From: an uncultured Pelagibacteraceae bacterium
GTDB taxonomy: Bacteria > Pseudomonadota > Alphaproteobacteria > Pelagibacterales > Pelagibacteraceae
Reading direction: 5' to 3'
Length of the DNA: 64,000 nucleotides
Assembly (NCBI GenBank): GCA_902592965.1
Contig: CACJGL010000001.1
Span: 1-64,000 of the forward strand
In this document: positions 1 to 8,078 of the stretch, in pieces
How positions within the stretch are numbered: the first letter of the stretch is position 1
How the letters are laid out: each line of letters starts with the position of its first letter
Notes under the pieces: generated by a model
Told to the model about the DNA's origin: nothing
The model's database searches: none
What the model saw: the letters and a program-made list of their open reading frames with translations, nothing else
Made by a program: the position numbers and the translations under genes

Positions 1-664
1 GACCTGTGGAGGTCACTGAATACTTTAGTTGACCATGATTTCTTAACATAACAATTTTTTTATATAATAAATTATCATTAGTAAAAATGGCACCTCCATC
101 ACCAAAAGAACCTAAATTTTTAGATGGAAAAAAGCTAGTACAAGAAATATCAGCAATATTAAGAGAGTTTTTACCTTTAAAAATAGATCCAAGATTTTGT
201 GCCCCATCCTCAATTAACGATATGTTTTTTGGCAACATTATTCTTAATTTTTTTAAATCGCAAGTTCTACCAAATAATGAGGTTGAAATTACTACTCTTG
301 TTTTTTTTGTAATTAATTTTTTTACTTTATAAATATCAAGATTAAAGTCTTCAATATTAACATCTACAAATATTGGTTTTAATCTCAATAGCAAAACTAC
401 CTCTACAACTGACAGCCAAGAAAAACTAGGTATAATTATTTCATCACCTTTTTTTAAGTTAAGAGATAATAATGAAATTAATAACGCGTCTGTTCCTGAG
501 CCAACTGTACAAACATACTTTGAGCCAATGAATTTTGATAGATTTCTCTCTAGTTTTTTAACATCTTTTCCAAAAATAAAATTATTTTCATTTATTGTTT
601 TTTGAACAGATTTAAATATTTTTTTTTTGTATTTTTTATTATAAAGATCTAAATCATTAAACAT
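1..664 (-). CDS. wbpE: DegT/DnrJ/EryC1 (WbpE-like) sugar aminotransferase, 3' end outside window
   Basis: A PLP-dependent aminotransferase that would add an amino group to a keto-sugar nucleotide in the cytoplasm. About 221 codons are visible from an ATG at 664; the C-terminus lies beyond the left edge. Visible motifs are GSGTDAL near residue 56, the conserved acidic stretch LIEDGAQNLGS, and FFPSKNLGSFGDGG, whose Lys (about residue 182) is the expected PLP-binding lysine, followed by LRNHGQ. It lies directly downstream of WbpD-like and WbpB-like genes, with a WbpA-like gene divergent from them. In the Pseudomonas O5 pathway WbpB and WbpE act as a pair to install the 3-amino group, so WbpE is the natural reading. 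The family is certain; the exact substrate rests on context. Confidence 0.8.
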   Translation of the reverse strand, partial: MFNDLDLYNKKYKKKIFKSVQKTINENNFIFGKDVKKLERNLSKFIGSKYVCTVGSGTDALLISLLSLNLKKGDEIIIPSFSWLSVVEVVLLLRLKPIFVDVNIEDFNLDIYKVKKLITKKTRVVISTSLFGRTCDLKKLRIMLPKNISLIEDGAQNLGSIFKGKNSLNIADISCTSFFPSKNLGSFGDGGAIFTNDNLLYKKIVMLRNHGQLKYSVTSTG

Positions 665-708
665 ATTTTAATTATTAAAACTCATATCCACGTACCTTTG
701 TGAGAATT

Positions 709-1218
709 TTATTTTTTATATTTTTTCAACATTTTATTCTTTTTCAATTTTTTTTTTTTTAATTCATAGCAAGGATTTCCAATTACAATTGTATCTTTTT
801 TTATATTTTTAGTAACAACTGATCCTGCCCCAATCATAGAATTCTCACCAACTGTTATCCCACATAAAATGGTACTATTTGCTCCCAAAGTTGCACCCTT
901 TTTAATCAAAGTTTTTTCATAATTTTTTTTATTGATTTTCTTTTTTGCAACTGGATATTTGACATTTGTAAAAACAACCGAAGGTCCACAAAATACGTCA
1001 TCCTCAATAGTTACCCCTTGATAAACTGACACATTGTTTTGTATCTTAACGTTATTCCCTATCTTAACATCTTCACCTATAAAAACATTTTGCCCGATAG
1101 TACAATTAAAACCGATTTTAGAATTTTTTGATATATGAGACCAATGCCATATTTTTGAATTCTTACCAATTGTACAGTTTTTATCTATTAAACTTGTTTT
1201 ATGCTTAAAATATTTCAT
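709..1218 (-). CDS. wbpD: WbpD-like UDP-sugar N-acetyltransferase (hexapeptide repeat)
   Basis: A left-handed beta-helix acyltransferase of 169 aa, predicted to acetylate the 3-amino group of a UDP-2-acetamido-3-amino uronic acid. Hexapeptide repeats fill residues of about 10-150: runs of IG, VKIGNNVKIQNNVSVYQG, then VFCGPSVVFTN and IGAGSVVTKN. The KIQNNVSVY and CGPSVVFTNV blocks are what I know from the WbpD/WlbB group. The C-terminus is a Lys-rich tail. The start overlaps the stop of the WbpB-like gene by four bases (ATGA), so translation is probably coupled, and the WbpE-like gene follows 44 bp downstream. Other UDP-amino-sugar acetyltransferases share the fold; the neighbouring genes favour WbpD. 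Confidence 0.82.
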   Translation of the reverse strand: MKYFKHKTSLIDKNCTIGKNSKIWHWSHISKNSKIGFNCTIGQNVFIGEDVKIGNNVKIQNNVSVYQGVTIEDDVFCGPSVVFTNVKYPVAKKKINKKNYEKTLIKKGATLGANSTILCGITVGENSMIGAGSVVTKNIKKDTIVIGNPCYELKKKKLKKNKMLKKYKK

Positions 1219-2069
1219 TTCAATACTGATAATAATTTAATTATATTTGAAAATTCAGATATATGAAAATTTCCCTTCATTATCTCTTTATAATTTGTCA
1301 AATGTAAATCATTAAATTTGTCAAAATTTATAATTTTTTTATCTATTTTCATAGTCCTGGAATACCTAGATTTAATTTTATTATTTTTATTATTTAAATC
1401 TTCAATTGACACAATCCATTTTGCTATTGCTTTTTTAAGTATAATTGTTCCCTCTACACGTGAGTCTTTCCTTTTTTTAACTTTAATTTTTTTAAAATCT
1501 CCAAAAATCCATAACAAAATATCAAAAAAATGAATTGCAATATTTACAAGTAATCCTCCAGAATAATTTTTAGTATTTTTCCAACTTTTAAAATACCAAC
1601 TGCCTCTATAAGTATAATATTTTATCTCAACATTAGATTTTGAAACTGTTTGATTTGTATCTTTTTTAAGTTTTTTTAATTTTTTATCTAATCTTAATTG
1701 AAATATACAAAAGCATTTTTTTTTTGTTTTTTTTTCTAACTTTAATATCTTTTTATAATCTTCAAATTTTATAACAGGAGGTTTTTCAACAATTACATTA
1801 CTCCCTGATAAAAGCGAACGTCTTATTTGATTAAAATGTAAATAACTTGGTGAACATATTACTACATAATCAATTTTTCTATTTTTCACATATGAAAAAA
1901 AATTATTTTCATTTTTAAAAAAATTACATTTTGGAAAGATACTATCAATGAAACCAACATTATCATGTTTATCCAATGCGGCTACAAGATTACCTTTAAG
2001 TTGATTTATGCATTTAACATGTTTTTTTGCCACGAAACCAGCTAAACCAATTAAAGCAAAATTTTTCAT
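1215..2069 (-). CDS. wbpB: WbpB-like Gfo/Idh/MocA sugar-nucleotide 3-dehydrogenase
   Basis: An NAD-dependent oxidoreductase of 284 aa expected to oxidise C3 of UDP-GlcNAcA, giving the 3-keto substrate for the aminotransferase. The Rossmann start is ALIGLAGFVAKKHVKCI (residues about 5-21), followed by ALDKHDNVGFIDSIFP, a stretch typical of WbpB/WlbA. VIVEKPPVI near residue 95 is the Gfo/Idh EKP motif, and GGLLVNIAIHFFDILLW near residue 172 is the catalytic-helix region with a conserved Asp and His. It is somewhat shorter than WbpB (about 316 aa). It is divergent from the WbpA-like gene across a 53-bp gap that must hold both promoters, and it overlaps the acetyltransferase downstream. Confidence 0.82.
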   Translation of the reverse strand: MKNFALIGLAGFVAKKHVKCINQLKGNLVAALDKHDNVGFIDSIFPKCNFFKNENNFFSYVKNRKIDYVVICSPSYLHFNQIRRSLLSGSNVIVEKPPVIKFEDYKKILKLEKKTKKKCFCIFQLRLDKKLKKLKKDTNQTVSKSNVEIKYYTYRGSWYFKSWKNTKNYSGGLLVNIAIHFFDILLWIFGDFKKIKVKKRKDSRVEGTIILKKAIAKWIVSIEDLNNKNNKIKSRYSRTMKIDKKIINFDKFNDLHLTNYKEIMKGNFHISEFSNIIKLLSVLK

Positions 2070-2122
2070 AATTTTTGTTGTAAGTAATTTTTATTTATAT
2101 AGAAATTCAATTTAAAAAGTAT
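2070..2122. promoter_or_regulatory. Divergent promoter region for the WbpA-like and WbpB-like genes
   Basis: The 53-bp gap between the minus-strand WbpB-like gene and the plus-strand WbpA-like gene must hold two promoters. It is nearly pure A+T; TATA-like stretches are present on both strands, but no pair of -35 and -10 sequences is convincing. No copy of the inverted-repeat operator is present, so this unit may be controlled apart from the four box-headed units. Confidence 0.35.
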
Positions 2123-3400
2123 ATGAATTTTTATTCAGCTTTATCAAATAAAATAAGTAAAAAAACAGCTAAAATCGGAATTATAGGTTTGGGTTATGTT
2201 GGTTTGCCTTTAGCATTACAATTCGCAAAAAAAAAATTTAATGTTATTGGATTTGATATAGATATTTACAAGTTATCTCTATTAAAAAAAGATAAATCTT
2301 ATATTAAGCACATCCCAAACAGTCTCATAGAAAAATACAAAAGCAGAATTAAGTTTGAAAGAAATTTTCAAAAGATAATTTTAGTTGATGTAATTATACT
2401 TTGTCTACCCACTCCGATTACGAGCAGATTCAAACCGGACCTATCATATATTAAAAAAACTCTTGAGAACATAAAAAGTTATCTCTCTAAAGGACAAATT
2501 ATAATTTTAGAAAGTTCAACTTATCCTGGCTCTACAAGAGATTTTATTTCACCATATTTAAAAAATTTTAATATAGGTAAAAATTTTTTTTTAGGATATT
2601 CGCCTGAAAGAGAAGATCCAAATAATAAAAAGTATAGCCTCGAGACTATTCCTAAAATTTGCAGTGGTTTTACAGATAATTGTTTAAATATAACAAAAAA
2701 TTTATACTCAAAAATTTTAAAAAAAGTAGTTACTGTATCAAGTCTTGAAACTGCAGAATTTGTAAAACTTTATGAAAATATATACCGAAGTGTTAATATC
2801 GGTTTAGTTAATGAAATGAAAATGATTGCTAATAAATTAAATTTAAATATTTATGAAATTATAGAGGCTGCCAAAACCAAACCATTTGGATTTCAAGCAT
2901 TCTACCCTGGTCCAGGTGTTGGTGGTCATTGTATTCCAGTAGACCCTTATTATTTATCTTGGATTGCAAACAAAAATAATGTCAAAACAAACCTAATATA
3001 TCATGCGGGAAAAATTAATTCAGATATGCCGTCATGGATAATTAAGGAAACCATAAGAAAAAGAAAAATTAATAAAGTTTTGATTATTGGTGTTGCTTAT
3101 AAAAAAGATTTGGATGATACTAGAGAAGCACCTTCGATTGAATTTATCAAAATACTAAGAAAAAAAAAAATTAGAATAGATTATCATGACCCTAACGTAA
3201 AATATTTAAAATCCAGAAAGTTAAAAAAGACTTATGCATCAAAAAATCTTAACTCTCAAATGCTTAAAAAATATGATTGTGTCATAATTATAACTGATCA
3301 TTCAAAATTAGATTATGAATTAATAAAAAAAAATTCACGTTTTATAGTCGATACAAGAAATGTTTTCTCAAAAAAACTTTCAAATGTTTTAAAGTTGTAA
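2123..3400 (+). CDS. wbpA: UDP-N-acetylglucosamine 6-dehydrogenase (WbpA type)
   Basis: An NAD-dependent UDP-sugar dehydrogenase of 425 aa that oxidises C6 of UDP-GlcNAc to the uronic acid in two steps. GIIGLGYVGLPLAL (residues about 18-31) is the NAD site. YSPEREDP (about 173), ETAEFVKLYEN (about 211) and PGPGVGGHCIPVDPYYL (about 262-278, with the catalytic Cys) are the family signatures, and GVAYKKDLDDTREAP opens the C-terminal UDP-binding domain. The PGPGVGGHCIPVDP form is typical of the UDP-HexNAc dehydrogenases WbpA/TviB rather than UDP-glucose enzymes. It is the only plus-strand gene among the first seven, convergent with the WbpG-like gene (12-bp gap) and divergent from WbpB. It is full length with no broken motif. 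Confidence 0.9.
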   Translation: MNFYSALSNKISKKTAKIGIIGLGYVGLPLALQFAKKKFNVIGFDIDIYKLSLLKKDKSYIKHIPNSLIEKYKSRIKFERNFQKIILVDVIILCLPTPITSRFKPDLSYIKKTLENIKSYLSKGQIIILESSTYPGSTRDFISPYLKNFNIGKNFFLGYSPEREDPNNKKYSLETIPKICSGFTDNCLNITKNLYSKILKKVVTVSSLETAEFVKLYENIYRSVNIGLVNEMKMIANKLNLNIYEIIEAAKTKPFGFQAFYPGPGVGGHCIPVDPYYLSWIANKNNVKTNLIYHAGKINSDMPSWIIKETIRKRKINKVLIIGVAYKKDLDDTREAPSIEFIKILRKKKIRIDYHDPNVKYLKSRKLKKTYASKNLNSQMLKKYDCVIIITDHSKLDYELIKKNSRFIVDTRNVFSKKLSNVLKL

Positions 3401-3411
3401 AATGAAATATT

Positions 3412-4512
3412 TTATTTGAAAAAGTTGTAAAATTTTAAAGCAATATCATAAAATTTTTTTTCACTTGGATAAGATAAATGTGATCTAGCCGGTCTATTTA
3501 AATAATTTTGTAATTTTTCTTCAGACCAGCTCATCTTTTTTAAAAAATATTCTTTATCATTTTGTAATTCTTCGTCTGATAGATATGCATGTTGAGAAGT
3601 TAGTTGCTTTAAAGCATCATCTCTTTGCATTTGTTTAGAAATAATTAAAGTACTGAAATGTAGTTTTCTTTTGTCAACTTTAAATTTCTTTGGCAAAATA
3701 TAGCCTTGATAAAATCTTGTAAATACTGACTCATAATGTTTATAAGGATATGGCTTAAAATTATACTGTGATTTAAGTGTTTCTATTGACTCCTTTTTGT
3801 TATAATTAAAATAGTCTAAAAATGATATCCATTTTATTTTTTTGAAAAGTATGTAATAAATTAAGTCAATTGTACTTATAATTGGAAAAGATTTAATCTT
3901 TTGATTACCGTATATTTTTAAAATATTTAAAATATTTTTTTTATCATATTTAAACCAATTCATATTATTTGGCATTGCCATTCCTTCAGTGGCTGTATTT
4001 GTCCCTGCTAAAATATACTTTATATTATTTTTTGAGGCTTGCTGATAGTTTACACTCAGCATTGCGTTGTCCATTAATAATTCAATGTCTATTACATCTG
4101 AGTCAAAAAATGAGTTCATCATATTTTTGTATTCATTCCAATCTATAACGTAGGTGAAAAGATCTAAGTTTAACTTTTTAACTATATTTTCAATATTGTT
4201 TTGAGCTAATTCTGAATTCCAGCCATTGTCCATGTGAACTACTAATGGTCTCAATCCCATCTCAAATACTTTATGAAGAGTAAAACAACTGTCAACGCCT
4301 CCTGATAACCCAACTACACAATCATATTCTTTGTTTTGACCACTGAGTTTAATTTTATTTTTTAAATCGACAATATCATTATTATTTTTTTTTAATTTAT
4401 TTAATTTTTTTTCAAATTCTAAACAATAATTACATATTGAATTATCATTAAAATAAATACCTTCAGCAGAAGTATCCATCACGCATCTAGAACAAATTTT
4501 TATATTATTCAT
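3412..4512 (-). CDS. wbpG: N-acetyl sugar amidotransferase (WbpG/PseA/LegX-like)
   Basis: An ATP-dependent amidotransferase of 366 aa that uses ammonia from a HisH/HisF pair to turn an N-acetyl group of a sugar into an acetamidino group. An N-terminal Cys cluster (residues about 7-30: CSRCVMDTSAEG, then CNYC) probably binds zinc. CVVGLSGGVDSCFTL (about 65-79) is the PP-loop that activates the acetamido group by adenylation, and LAGTNTATEGM (about 169) is a further family motif. The start overlaps the HisF-like gene by eight bases, and HisH overlaps HisF by eleven, giving one coupled HisH-HisF-WbpG set as in Pseudomonas B-band loci. This context rules against a role in tRNA thiolation or queuosine synthesis. 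Confidence 0.9.
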   Translation of the reverse strand: MNNIKICSRCVMDTSAEGIYFNDNSICNYCLEFEKKLNKLKKNNNDIVDLKNKIKLSGQNKEYDCVVGLSGGVDSCFTLHKVFEMGLRPLVVHMDNGWNSELAQNNIENIVKKLNLDLFTYVIDWNEYKNMMNSFFDSDVIDIELLMDNAMLSVNYQQASKNNIKYILAGTNTATEGMAMPNNMNWFKYDKKNILNILKIYGNQKIKSFPIISTIDLIYYILFKKIKWISFLDYFNYNKKESIETLKSQYNFKPYPYKHYESVFTRFYQGYILPKKFKVDKRKLHFSTLIISKQMQRDDALKQLTSQHAYLSDEELQNDKEYFLKKMSWSEEKLQNYLNRPARSHLSYPSEKKFYDIALKFYNFFK

Positions 4513-5263
4513 TTAATAATGATTTAATTTTTTCTGTAGGATAGGTAATAAGAACAGCCTTAAACTTTCCATAAAATACAAAAAATGAACCTGCGGCAAC
4601 TGATTTTGCTCCACTTTCAAAAGATTTCTTTATATCATCTATTGAATTAATGCCTCCGCAGAAAATTGTAGGTATGTTTATTTTTGAACTTATTCTTTTA
4701 ATTAAATCTTTATTACTTCCTTTTAATAATCCGTCATTATCAACATCATTAATTAATAGTTCCCCAAACCCATATGATATCATTTCTTCTATAAAATCAT
4801 AAATATTATCTACGTTATAAAAGTCATTTTCTAAATAATTCCAAAGTTTTAATTTTCCAAATATATTCTTTTTTAAGTCAATGCTTAAAACAATACTTTG
4901 ACTTCCAAAATTATTAACAAGATCTACGACGAATTTTTTATTTTTAATTCCATGTGACTGAATACAAATCTTTTCAGCCCCAAGTTTTATTATTTTTTTT
5001 GCATCTTCAATAGTTGATATTCCTCCCCCATAACAAATAGGCACAAAACATTCACTAAAAATTTTAGACAACAAATCAAAATTTATTTTTTTTTCAATTG
5101 TCGCTTTAATGTCTATTATAATAATTTCGTCTGCTTCTTTTTCATTAAATATTTTAACAGCATTTATTGGGTCTCCGACATATTTTGGATTTTCAAATTT
5201 TTCTGTTTTTACTAACCCACCATCTTTTATTAATAAACAAGGAATGATTCTTTTAAGTAACAT
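4505..5263 (-). CDS. hisF: HisF-like ammonia-channel subunit for sugar amidation
   Basis: A (beta/alpha)8 barrel of 252 aa related to imidazole glycerol phosphate synthase cyclase. The start IPCLLIKDGGLVKT (residues about 7-20) has Leu where true HisF has catalytic Asp11 (canonical CLDVKDG). The second catalytic Asp (Asp130 of HisF) seems kept in LSIDLKK. Phosphate-binding glycines are present in ICYGGGIS (about 77) and IFCGGIN (about 200), as is AAGSFFVF. Loss of Asp11 together with the location between HisH-like and WbpG-like genes argues that this copy delivers ammonia to WbpG rather than making histidine. It overlaps both neighbours by 8 and 11 bp. Confidence in the family is high; the non-histidine role is inferred. 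Confidence 0.88.
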   Translation of the reverse strand: MLLKRIIPCLLIKDGGLVKTEKFENPKYVGDPINAVKIFNEKEADEIIIIDIKATIEKKINFDLLSKIFSECFVPICYGGGISTIEDAKKIIKLGAEKICIQSHGIKNKKFVVDLVNNFGSQSIVLSIDLKKNIFGKLKLWNYLENDFYNVDNIYDFIEEMISYGFGELLINDVDNDGLLKGSNKDLIKRISSKINIPTIFCGGINSIDDIKKSFESGAKSVAAGSFFVFYGKFKAVLITYPTEKIKSLLNE

Positions 5264-5864
5264 TTTTAAGAATATTTTTTAGTAAATTCTTTCCATAATT
5301 ATGACTTTTCTCAGGATGGAATTGTACTCCAAATAAATGAGAATTTTCTACAATTGAACAAAAAACTTTTCCATAATTAGTTGTTCCTGCCTCCAGGTTT
5401 AAATCTTTACATTCTGCGTAGTACGAGTGAGCAAAATAAAATTTTAATTTACTGCTATGGTGAAAAAAAAATTTGGAATTTTTATTTATATCTACATAAT
5501 TCCAGCCCATATGTGGAACATTGACTTTGAGTTTATTTGTGTCAAATTTTTTAATTACTCCATTTAATAAACCTAATCCATTTAATTCACCCTCTTCACT
5601 TTTTTCAAATAATAATTGCATACCTAAACAAATTCCTAAAATATTTTTTTTTTGTTTATTAAACTCAATTATTACTTTATCTAAATTATTTTTTTTTAGG
5701 TTCTTCATGCCTTCATCAAAACTTCCAACACCAGGCAAAATAATTAATTTAGATCTAAAAATTTCTTCGGGATTTTTTGTTATTTTTGCTTTAAAGTTAA
5801 TTTGTTTAAGCATATTCTCAATTGAGGCAAGATTGCATACATCGTAATCAACTATAGATATCAT
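5253..5864 (-). CDS. hisH: HisH-like glutaminase subunit for sugar amidation
   Basis: A class I glutamine amidotransferase of 203 aa that releases ammonia from glutamine and hands it to the HisF-like partner. LPGVGSFDEGM (residues about 43-53) is the oxyanion region, GICLGMQLLFEKSEEG (about 77-92) carries the nucleophilic Cys, and GVQFHPEKSHNYG (about 179-191) carries the His and Glu, so the catalytic triad is intact. It is the first gene of a three-gene minus-strand unit whose promoter must lie in the 82-bp gap 5865-5946, shared with a divergent glycosyltransferase. No histidine genes are nearby. It is probably the HisH2 type found with WbpG. Confidence 0.88.
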   Translation of the reverse strand: MISIVDYDVCNLASIENMLKQINFKAKITKNPEEIFRSKLIILPGVGSFDEGMKNLKKNNLDKVIIEFNKQKKNILGICLGMQLLFEKSEEGELNGLGLLNGVIKKFDTNKLKVNVPHMGWNYVDINKNSKFFFHHSSKLKFYFAHSYYAECKDLNLEAGTTNYGKVFCSIVENSHLFGVQFHPEKSHNYGKNLLKNILKNVT

Positions 5865-5946
5865 TTATAATTAAAGTGTAATAAATAAGAATTATTTATA
5901 TTAAATTTAATTTATAAACGCTACTTATAAATAAATAAAGTTTTAA
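5865..5946. promoter_or_regulatory. Divergent promoter region for HisH-like and GT2 genes
   Basis: The 82-bp gap is flanked by genes running away from each other, so it should carry promoters for the HisH-HisF-WbpG set on the minus strand and the two glycosyltransferases on the plus strand. The sequence is A+T-rich with several TATAAA-like words; I cannot single out a -35 and -10. No inverted-repeat box is present. Confidence 0.35.
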
Positions 5947-6846
5947 ATGAAAAAAGAAAAAGTAAGTGTAATTATAAATTGTCATAACGGATCAAAATTT
6001 TTAAACTCGTGTTTAAAAAGTGTCTTAAATCAAACATATAAAAACTTAGAAATAATTTTTTGGGATAATAATTCTGTAGACCAAACTTTAAATCTAATTA
6101 AAAAAATTAAAGATAAAAGAATTAAAATATTTAGATCATCTAAAACTCTTAAACTTTATGATGCAAGAAATCATGCAATAAAAAAATCAACAGGAAAATT
6201 TTTAGCGTTTATAGATATTGATGATACCTGGTCTAAACTTAAGGTAGAAAAGCAATTAAAAAAAATGAAAAAAGAAAAATCCGACATCATTTATAACAAT
6301 CATTGGATAGTCAAAAATGATAGTAATCATTGGTTAGATAGGAGAGGAAAAACATTATATTCAAAAAATAAATTGCCGTTTTTAAATATGAGTTATGAAA
6401 TATTGAACAATTATCCGATAACTATTTCTACAGTGATGGTAAAAAGAAAAGTTTTTTTTGATGTGGGGGCTTTTAATAAAAAATTTGAAATTATTGGCGA
6501 TTTTGATCTTTTTTTTAGAATATCAACAAGGTATAAATTTTCAGTAATTCAAGAACCGCTCGCAACATATTTATCTCACTCAGAAAATACCTCTAAAACA
6601 AAATTTAAATTAAGAATTATCGAAATGTATAAATGGCTTAAAATAAATAAAAAAAAACGTGAATTTAAAGATTATCATTATTTATTTAATAAGATTTATA
6701 TGAATAATAAATATCTTGAATTATCTAATTATATAATAAACAAAAATTATAGACTATTTTTTATAAATTTAAATGATCAAAAAAATATAAGTCTTTATTT
6801 TAAATTAATTATCAAATTGTTTTACTATATTATTTTTATAAAATGA
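5947..6846 (+). CDS. Family 2 glycosyltransferase
   Basis: A GT-A fold inverting glycosyltransferase of 299 aa that would add a sugar to a growing oligosaccharide at the inner membrane. The N-terminus VSVIINCHNGSKFLNSCL is the standard GT2 start, FWDNNSVDQT (residues about 39-48) is the first acidic motif, and AFIDIDDTW (about 89-97) is the DxD-like metal site. GAFNKKFEIIGDFDLFFR (about 175-192) is the acceptor-loop ED-type motif with GDFDLF. The C-terminal 60 residues are Lys-, Asn- and Tyr-rich and may be peripheral to the membrane. It overlaps the next gene by four bases (ATGA). Donor and acceptor cannot be read from the sequence. Confidence 0.85.
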   Translation: MKKEKVSVIINCHNGSKFLNSCLKSVLNQTYKNLEIIFWDNNSVDQTLNLIKKIKDKRIKIFRSSKTLKLYDARNHAIKKSTGKFLAFIDIDDTWSKLKVEKQLKKMKKEKSDIIYNNHWIVKNDSNHWLDRRGKTLYSKNKLPFLNMSYEILNNYPITISTVMVKRKVFFDVGAFNKKFEIIGDFDLFFRISTRYKFSVIQEPLATYLSHSENTSKTKFKLRIIEMYKWLKINKKKREFKDYHYLFNKIYMNNKYLELSNYIINKNYRLFFINLNDQKNISLYFKLIIKLFYYIIFIK

Positions 6847-8078
6847 AAAAATTAAATTTTTTTGTTTACGATTATCCATCAAAAGGTAATGACTCTGATT
6901 TTATAGAAGATGAGATAATACTTTTATCAAAAATTTTTGAGGAGGTGAATATTATACCTTTAAAAAAAAATAATTTTAAATCAGATTATATAAATTATAA
7001 AAATATAAATTACGATTTCTCATTAAATAAAGAAATTTTTAATTTTTATAATGTATTAAAGAAATTAAAAAATATTTTATTAAGTCAAATATTTTGGAAA
7101 GAAATTTTCTCAGTAAGAAAATCAATAACAAAAAAAATTTATATGATTATAAAAGAGAGATACTTGGCTGAATGTATATATATTTGGGTTAAAAAAAAAT
7201 TAAGAAACGAAGATAGAAATGAATTATTTTATTCTTATTGGGCAAATCACACGTTATTGGCATTTTATCTTTTAAAAAAACAAAAATTAATTAAAAATTG
7301 TTTTGCTAGAACTTTAGGAAGTGATTTATTTGGTTTCATTCCAAATGATAAATTTGTTCCATTCAAAAATTATAAATTTCAATTATTAGATTTTTTATTA
7401 ATATTAAATGACGGACAAAAAAATTTACTTTTACAAGAAAAATTGATGACTAGTGATCGCATTATTAAAGCTTATCAAGGAATGAATTTACAAAACTTTT
7501 GTACTCTAAATAATTCTGAAAAAGAGATACATATAGTAAGTTGTGGCGCTCTTATTCACGTTAAAAATACAAATAAAATTTTAGAATTTATTTACTGTTT
7601 AAAAAAAGTTCTACCAGATTATGACATATCATATACGAGTATTGGCGATGGTTATAAATTTAAAGAAATTAAAACTTATGTGAAGAATAATTTAGATTCT
7701 GTAAATGTGAATATTATAAGAAAAATTCCAAATTTTTTTGAATATTTAAAATCAAATAAAGTTGATTATTTTATAAATTTAAGCCACTCAGAAGGTATGT
7801 CATTTGCGATCATGGAGGCTTTAAGTTGTTCTATTCCTGTGATTTGTTCAAATATTCCTGGAAATATAGAGATAATTAATAATAGAAACGGGCACGTAAT
7901 TCATTCAATTGATATTGGAAATTATAAAAAAGTAATTAAAAAGATTGAAATTGAAAAAAAAACAAATTTAATTTTACAAAAGAAAATTGAGTCTAGAAAA
8001 ATAATATTGGATAAACTAGAAAGAAAAAAAGCTTTAGATAATTTAAGAACAATAATAACGAAATTTTATAATCTTTAA
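6843..8078 (+). CDS. Family 4 (GT-B) glycosyltransferase
   Basis: A retaining GT-B glycosyltransferase of 411 aa. The N-terminal half is divergent, starting NFFVYDYPSKGNDSDFIEDE. The C-terminal half carries the GT4 signature: VSCGALIHVKNTNKILEF (residues about 229-246, ribose-phosphate loop), then HSEGMSFAIMEALSCSIPV with ICSNIPGNIEII (about 315-345), the EGxSxxxxEA nucleotide-sugar motif. A YWANHTLLAF stretch precedes the first half of the active site (TLGSDLFG). Its start overlaps the GT2 gene, so the two are translated together. Its stop overlaps the stop of the convergent aminotransferase gene by four bases. Donor sugar unknown. Confidence 0.85.
   Translation: MKKLNFFVYDYPSKGNDSDFIEDEIILLSKIFEEVNIIPLKKNNFKSDYINYKNINYDFSLNKEIFNFYNVLKKLKNILLSQIFWKEIFSVRKSITKKIYMIIKERYLAECIYIWVKKKLRNEDRNELFYSYWANHTLLAFYLLKKQKLIKNCFARTLGSDLFGFIPNDKFVPFKNYKFQLLDFLLILNDGQKNLLLQEKLMTSDRIIKAYQGMNLQNFCTLNNSEKEIHIVSCGALIHVKNTNKILEFIYCLKKVLPDYDISYTSIGDGYKFKEIKTYVKNNLDSVNVNIIRKIPNFFEYLKSNKVDYFINLSHSEGMSFAIMEALSCSIPVICSNIPGNIEIINNRNGHVIHSIDIGNYKKVIKKIEIEKKTNLILQKKIESRKIILDKLERKKALDNLRTIITKFYNL

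Noticed and set aside
87-332. Plus-strand reading frame of 81 aa at the left edge
   Set aside because: It lies on the opposite strand of the WbpE-like aminotransferase, which has clear motifs; the plus-strand text is low-complexity. The same holds for the many other short frames opposite recognised genes.
5253-5864. HisH and HisF as histidine biosynthesis genes
   Set aside because: Asp11 of HisF is lost, WbpG is directly coupled, and no other his gene is present.
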